From an uncultured Sutterella sp. (GTDB taxonomy: Bacteria; Pseudomonadota; Gammaproteobacteria; Burkholderiales; Burkholderiaceae_F), in assembly GCA_905202595.1 (NCBI GenBank), contig CAJKSP010000017.1, positions 1 to 45,499 of the forward strand: a stretch of DNA of 45,499 nt. Direction: 5' to 3'. Shown in pieces: positions 41,930-45,499 of this stretch. Position numbers and translations under genes: made by a program. The notes beneath the pieces were generated by a model that ran no database searches, was not told the DNA's origin, and was given only the letters and a program-made list of their open reading frames with translations. The first letter of the stretch is position 1, and each line of letters starts with the position of its first letter.

Positions 41930-42901
41930 ATGGCTGAAAGCGCAACTTCCCCGATCTTCGGCCGCTTCAGGCGATTCATCGAGCCGGAAGCGATCGCCGG
42001 CGCGCCCGAGGGCGCGGTCTTTTATTCCACCTGCCGTCCTGTCGACGTCCGAAGCGTGCTCGCGGGGCCGGAGAATCCGGCCGCCCGCTTTGCCGAAGGG
42101 CATCTGCCGAACTCGATGCTGCTTCCTTTTCGTCTAGTCTTTTGTGCGCCGGCGCGCGGCGACGGCGCAGGCGGCCGAAGCCCCTGGCCCGACGCTGCGC
42201 GCGTGCGCATGGCGCTTCTCAGCGCCGGCCTGAAGCCTGAAGAGCGCCTGCTCTTCTGGGACGCGGGCTCGACGACCTTCGCCGCCCGAGCCGTCATCCT
42301 CGCCCGCGCAGCAGGCTTTTCCGGCGCCCTCGCACTTGCAGGCGGCCTCGCCGCCTGGCGCCGGGCAGGCCTGCCGGTGGCAAGCGGCGCACCTGAAGCG
42401 AGAGCTGCGGCAGGCGCGGCGCTCTGCAAGCCGGACGACGGCAATTCCCGCCGCTTCGCCGAGGCTGACGCGCCGATCATTCTCTCTGCGAAGACGCTGC
42501 TCGCCGACATCAAAGCTGAACGCGCCTTCGTGATCGACGCCCGAAGCGCCGAGGCTTTCAGCGCCCAAACCGGCCGCTCGCTCGACCCGCCTGGCAGGAT
42601 TCCCGGCGCAGTCAGCCGACCCGCCGCCGACAACTTCGACTCCGACGGCCGGCTCAAATCGGCCGAGCGCCTGCGCGAAGAGCTCCGTGCTCTCTGCACA
42701 GGCCGTCCAGGCATGCCCGTCCACGCCTGCGGATCGGGAATCGCCGCATGCCTCAATCTCCTCGTTGCTGAAGAAGCCGGATTAGCGCCGCTGCGCAGCG
42801 AACGCCTCTATCCCGGCGGCTGGTCGGAATGGAGCCGGCTGGCCGACTATCCGCAGGACCGCCTGACGGCTCGGCCTGGACGCCGCCGCTCCGGTACGTA
42901 A
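41930..42901 (+). CDS. Two-domain rhodanese sulfurtransferase (SseA-like)
   Basis: Thiosulfate or 3-mercaptopyruvate sulfurtransferase of 323 residues with tandem rhodanese domains. The N-terminal domain (about 15-150: GHLPNSMLLPF, LLFWDAGSTTFAARA) lacks an active Cys at the loop, as is normal for the structural half. The C-terminal domain (about 180-310) has FVIDARSAEAF, a GRIPGAVS segment and the active loop HACGSGIAAC with Cys267, followed by YPGGWSEWSRL. The CGSGIA loop is nearer to mercaptopyruvate than thiosulfate enzymes. AGGAGG about 9 bases before the ATG at 41930 fixes the start despite an open frame upstream. It is divergent from xseB. Confidence 0.88.
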   Translation: MAESATSPIFGRFRRFIEPEAIAGAPEGAVFYSTCRPVDVRSVLAGPENPAARFAEGHLPNSMLLPFRLVFCAPARGDGAGGRSPWPDAARVRMALLSAGLKPEERLLFWDAGSTTFAARAVILARAAGFSGALALAGGLAAWRRAGLPVASGAPEARAAAGAALCKPDDGNSRRFAEADAPIILSAKTLLADIKAERAFVIDARSAEAFSAQTGRSLDPPGRIPGAVSRPAADNFDSDGRLKSAERLREELRALCTGRPGMPVHACGSGIAACLNLLVAEEAGLAPLRSERLYPGGWSEWSRLADYPQDRLTARPGRRRSGT

Positions 42902-43379
42902 ATTCACGCATAAGATATTGGCCCCAGACAGTCGTTTACAACCAAAAATCTGTAAAGACGCACACGCAAATCATGGCTTCATCAAAAAAACAGCTCTATC
43001 GACGTCAAATCCACCCCTAAATGAGCATTCGACCGCTTGCCGTCCAATCCTGGCTGCAGATCGAAAATCCGAACTCTTGCTCCGCGACAAAGAGTGCAGA
43101 TTTTTCGCTTCGACAGAAGAATGCCGCTTAAACCCGCTTTCTTTTCATAGAAATCATTGCATTTAGAAACATTTGTCAGTAAACATACGTAGCGATGCAC
43201 CCATCGGAGTTAGACGCTTTCCCTTAGGTGGCTTCAAAACGGCCACCCTACAATCAAAACAAGGCGGTGCGAGATTCCGCTTCTTCGGCTGTCGAATGCC
43301 TGTTTCTGCTGAATGGGACCCTCAGCCAAGAACCACAACAAGCTGAAAAAACAGCCCACGTTTGATGGGGAGAAAGACT
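42902..43379 (+). other. Long AT-rich intergenic region upstream of the symporter
   Basis: A 478-base stretch without a believable gene; its short frames lack ribosome binding sites and family features. It is clearly AT-richer than the coding DNA around it. Near the left end TTTACA (42935-42940) and TGTAAA (42951-42956) form an inverted repeat. The best promoter-like pair is TTGCAT/TAAACA near 43157-43185, which is weak. GGGGAG at 43367-43372 is the ribosome binding site of the symporter. The region probably contains promoter and control sites. Confidence 0.5.
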
Positions 43380-44621
43380 ATGGCCTCTGAAAAGAAAGGC
43401 ACAAAACTAAGCCTGGCCTGGCAGATGATGATCGGCCTTGTCGTCGGCGTCATCGTCGGCGCAATGGTGGATTCTCAGTTCGCTCAGACCTACCTGCAGC
43501 CGCTCGGCACGCTCTTCATTCGCCTGATCCGAATGGTGGTGGTGCCTCTGGTGCTTGCCACGATCATCGCCGGCGCAGCCGGCATTTCCGACACCTCCAA
43601 GCTCGGCCGCGTCGCCGTCAAGGTGCTGCTCTGCTACGCCGTCACGACCGCCATTTCCGTGGCCGTCGGCCTGCTCTTCGCCAACTTCATCCAGCCGGGC
43701 ATCGGCATCGACCTGTCGACTGAAGGCGCCAAGGCCAAGGTCGTTCAGGCGCCTGGGCTTGTCGCGACGCTGCTTGACATCGTCCCGATCAACCCTGTCG
43801 AAGCGCTCTCCAAAGGCAGCATGCTGCAGATCATCTTCTTTGCGGTGATCTTCGGCTTCGGCCTTTCCGCCCTCGGCGAAAAGGGCAAGCCCGTGCTCGA
43901 CTTCTTCCAGCTCGTCGGCGACACGATGATCCGCGTGACGAACATGGTCATGCACTATGCGCCTATCGGCGTCTTCGGCTTGATCTCCTACACGGTCGCC
44001 CAGCACGGCATCAGCGTCCTGCTGCCGCTCGCGAAGCTCATCCTCACGTCCTTCGTCGCCACGGCAACGCTCGTGATCGTGATTCTGATCCCGATGGCCA
44101 TGACGCTTGGCAAGACGGCGCCGGGCAAGTTCCTGCGCGGCATCTTCGAGCCGTGGCTGATCGCCTTCACGACCTGCTCGTCTGCAGCCGCCCTGCCGGC
44201 CAACCTTGAAGCTGCCCGCAAGCTCGGCGCCTCCAAGGCCGTCGCTTCCTTCTCGATCCCGCTTGGCAACACGATCAACATGAACGGCACGGCCGTTTAC
44301 ATGGGCGTGTGCTCGGTGTTCGCCGCTGAAGTCTTCGGCATTCCTCTCACCTTCGGCGATCAGGTCACCATCGTCCTGATGGGTGTGCTGGCCGCCATCG
44401 GCACCGCTGGCGTCCCGGGCGCCGGCCTGATCATGACGACGATCGTCTTCACGCAGGTCAACATCCCGCTTGAAGCGGTGGCCCTCATCGCCGGCGTCGA
44501 CCGTATCCTCGATATGATCCGCACGTCGATCAATGTGGTGGGCGACGTCGCATCGGCCCTCGTGGTGACGAATCTCGAAGGCGACCTCCACAAGGAGCCG
44601 TACGTTCCTGGCGAGGCCTAA
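43380..44621 (+). CDS. Dicarboxylate/amino-acid:cation symporter (DAACS, SDF family)
   Basis: Inner-membrane secondary transporter importing C4-dicarboxylates or acidic amino acids with sodium or protons, 413 residues. Family motifs are intact: RMVVVPLVLATIIAGAAGI in TM2, the HP1 serine-rich loop TCSSAAALPAN, the TM7 motif SIPLGNTINMNGTAVYMG with the NMNG unwinding, HP2 AAIGTAGVPGAG, and TM8 residues VDRILDMIRTSINVVGD carrying the substrate-binding Asp and Asn. The Arg found near the substrate carboxylate in glutamate-selective members appears at DMIRTSINV, hinting at acidic amino acids or dicarboxylates; specificity is not settled. The ATG at 43380 has GGGGAG before it; an in-frame upstream ATG at 43362 is the alternative. 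A strong terminator ends the unit. Confidence 0.93.
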   Translation: MASEKKGTKLSLAWQMMIGLVVGVIVGAMVDSQFAQTYLQPLGTLFIRLIRMVVVPLVLATIIAGAAGISDTSKLGRVAVKVLLCYAVTTAISVAVGLLFANFIQPGIGIDLSTEGAKAKVVQAPGLVATLLDIVPINPVEALSKGSMLQIIFFAVIFGFGLSALGEKGKPVLDFFQLVGDTMIRVTNMVMHYAPIGVFGLISYTVAQHGISVLLPLAKLILTSFVATATLVIVILIPMAMTLGKTAPGKFLRGIFEPWLIAFTTCSSAAALPANLEAARKLGASKAVASFSIPLGNTINMNGTAVYMGVCSVFAAEVFGIPLTFGDQVTIVLMGVLAAIGTAGVPGAGLIMTTIVFTQVNIPLEAVALIAGVDRILDMIRTSINVVGDVASALVVTNLEGDLHKEPYVPGEA

Positions 44622-44698
44622 ATCGCTGCGTCATCTGGCGCCATTCAGCTCGGAGCACTGACCAGCTTCCAGCATGAAGCTTGAAGGCTCCGCAGACA

Positions 44699-44745
44699 AA
44701 AGCCGGCGCGAAGCGGAAATCCCGCTTCGCGCCGGCTTTGCTTTA
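44699..44745 (+). terminator. Intrinsic terminator of the symporter gene
   Basis: A perfect 18-base-pair stem (arms 44699-44716 and 44722-44739, AAAGCCGGCGCGAAGCGG and complement) with a 5-base loop, then GCTTTA. Of the hairpins noted in the window, it has the longest uninterrupted pairing. Confidence 0.88.
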
Positions 44746-44912
44746 TGTGTGCCGCCAGCGGCCGAACAGTTCGAAGCGCGCGAGGTCATTTGCAACAGGC
44801 TTTTGCCGAATCGTCTCGCCGTCCGGCTCTACTGCTACTATCTGAGCCCCATAGCGCCGCTGCCGCAAAGCGGCCTGTCATTCACGAGCTTTACCCTCAA
44901 GGAGATCCGCTT

Positions 44913-45362
44913 ATGTCCTTCAAGCCGCATGCCGTTCTCGCTGCCGCCGCCGCTTCGCTTCTTCTTGCCGCCTGTTCAGCTCCGAACGCGCCGCAGAGCG
45001 GCGCCGCGTCGAACGAACCCGCCGGCGAAGCGCCTGCGCTTGCCGGCCGCACATTCGAACTGCCCGGCGCGCTCCCTGGCGACGCCAAGCGCCCGGAAAT
45101 CGTCTTCACCGCCGAAGGCCGCATCGCCGGCACGGCAGGCTGCAACCGCATCCTCGGCGGCTGGCAGCTCGACGGCAAGAAGATCAGCTTCGGCAATGTC
45201 GGCGCAACCATGATGATGTGCTCGCCCGAAGCCATGAAGCTCGAGCAGACGGTGCTCGGCTACCTGCGCGAAGCCGCCTTTGCCACCGAAGCGCCCGAAG
45301 GGCTCACGCTTTGGAATGCTGACGGCAAGCCTCTTGCGACTTTTGCGCCCAAGGCTCAATAA
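44913..45362 (+). CDS. META-domain lipoprotein (HslJ-like)
   Basis: Small predicted lipoprotein of 150 residues. A signal peptide ends in a lipobox (LLAAC, Cys21), followed by an Ala/Pro/Glu-rich linker and a META domain (about 45-145). The domain has GRIAGTAGCNRILGGW, ISFGNVGATMMMC and KLEQTVLGYLREA, the same blocks as E. coli HslJ (GCNxxxG and T-x-MAC). META proteins are envelope stress or heat-inducible in enterobacteria; the molecular role is unknown. AAGGAG 8 bases before the ATG at 44913 fixes the start. A terminator follows. Confidence 0.88.
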   Translation: MSFKPHAVLAAAAASLLLAACSAPNAPQSGAASNEPAGEAPALAGRTFELPGALPGDAKRPEIVFTAEGRIAGTAGCNRILGGWQLDGKKISFGNVGATMMMCSPEAMKLEQTVLGYLREAAFATEAPEGLTLWNADGKPLATFAPKAQ

Positions 45363-45408
45363 GGCAAAAGACTCCGCTCGGCGGAAAGCCCGAAAGCTGA
45401 CGATAACG

Positions 45409-45443
45409 AGGCCGTCCGGCGCAGCGCTGGACGGCCTTTTTTT
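45409..45443 (+). terminator. Intrinsic terminator of the META lipoprotein gene
   Basis: A 9-base-pair stem (AGGCCGTCC, 45409-45417; GGACGGCCT, 45429-45437) with an 11-base loop and a seven-T run. The remaining bases to the window end show no gene. Confidence 0.85.
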
Positions 45444-45499
45444 CGGCTCTTCGGAACTTTTGGTGAATCTTGCGCCCCCGGGGGATCTCCGGGGCGTCG

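Noticed and set aside
42918..43166. Small open frames upstream of the symporter (60-80 codons)
   Set aside because: No ribosome binding site, composition unlike genuine genes here, and overlapping frames of equal quality.
43180..43200. TACGTAG near the symporter as a third copy of the shared regulator motif
   Set aside because: Only part of the CTACTTAG core is matched and the flanking GGT is absent; it is not distinguishable from chance.

Overview
This window reads as a GC-rich betaproteobacterial chromosome, most likely from the Burkholderiales and plausibly a gut-type Sutterellaceae. That assignment is an inference from three things: the gene order (smc-zipA-ligA, trmJ diverging from suhB, xseB-ispA-dxs), the protein styles, and a Tat-exported flavoprotein/multiheme cytochrome respiratory module under a TtrS/TtrR-like two-component system. 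Almost all of the DNA is single-copy coding sequence. I saw no tRNA, rRNA, CRISPR, insertion sequence or phage.

Layout. 0.1-2.1 kb: NfsB-like nitroreductase and a lipoprotein alpha/beta hydrolase, overlapping by 4 bases. 2.1-3.6 kb (minus): small flavodoxin and trmJ. 3.8-9.0 kb (plus): suhB, mutS and a YqhD-type iron-dependent alcohol dehydrogenase. 9.1-17.6 kb: the accessory cluster of interest. 17.7-26.4 kb (minus): def, a methylthioadenosine/inosine phosphorylase-type enzyme, ligA, zipA and smc. 26.6-29.5 kb (plus): prmB and a YheS-like ABC-F ATPase. 29.6-31.5 kb: a 424-residue protein of unknown function (minus) and a small acidic-tailed protein (plus). 31.6-33.8 kb: murJ (minus) and rpsT (plus). 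34.2-36.4 kb: a YjiH/YjiG membrane pair and an EamA transporter. 36.4-41.7 kb (minus): a hemolysin III/PAQR protein, murB, dxs, ispA and xseB. 41.9-45.4 kb (plus): a two-domain sulfurtransferase, a dicarboxylate/amino-acid:cation symporter and a META-domain lipoprotein.

The cluster at 9.1-16.7 kb is the most unusual part. A complete, mitochondrial-type aconitase keeps all three Fe-S cysteines and its catalytic serine, yet carries an N-terminal twin-arginine (Tat) signal peptide. On the same strand it is followed by a Tat-exported FAD oxidoreductase whose C-terminal motif recalls tricarballylate dehydrogenase (TcuA) proteins, and by a periplasmic four-haem cytochrome c. Diverging from the aconitase is a sensor kinase/FixJ-type regulator pair of the TtrS/TtrR type. 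The aconitase and flavoprotein upstream regions share an 11-of-12-base motif. My inference is a periplasmic respiratory system: the exported aconitase turns citrate or isocitrate into cis-aconitate, the flavoprotein reduces that (to tricarballylate) with electrons from the tetrahaem cytochrome, and the two-component system switches it on. The substrate assignment is a hypothesis. The export signals, cofactor residues and shared upstream motif are visible in the sequence.

The rest is largely housekeeping: mismatch repair, replication and chromosome segregation, cell division, peptidoglycan and isoprenoid synthesis, and translation. Many gene ends are marked by near-perfect intrinsic terminators, which helps to define transcription units.
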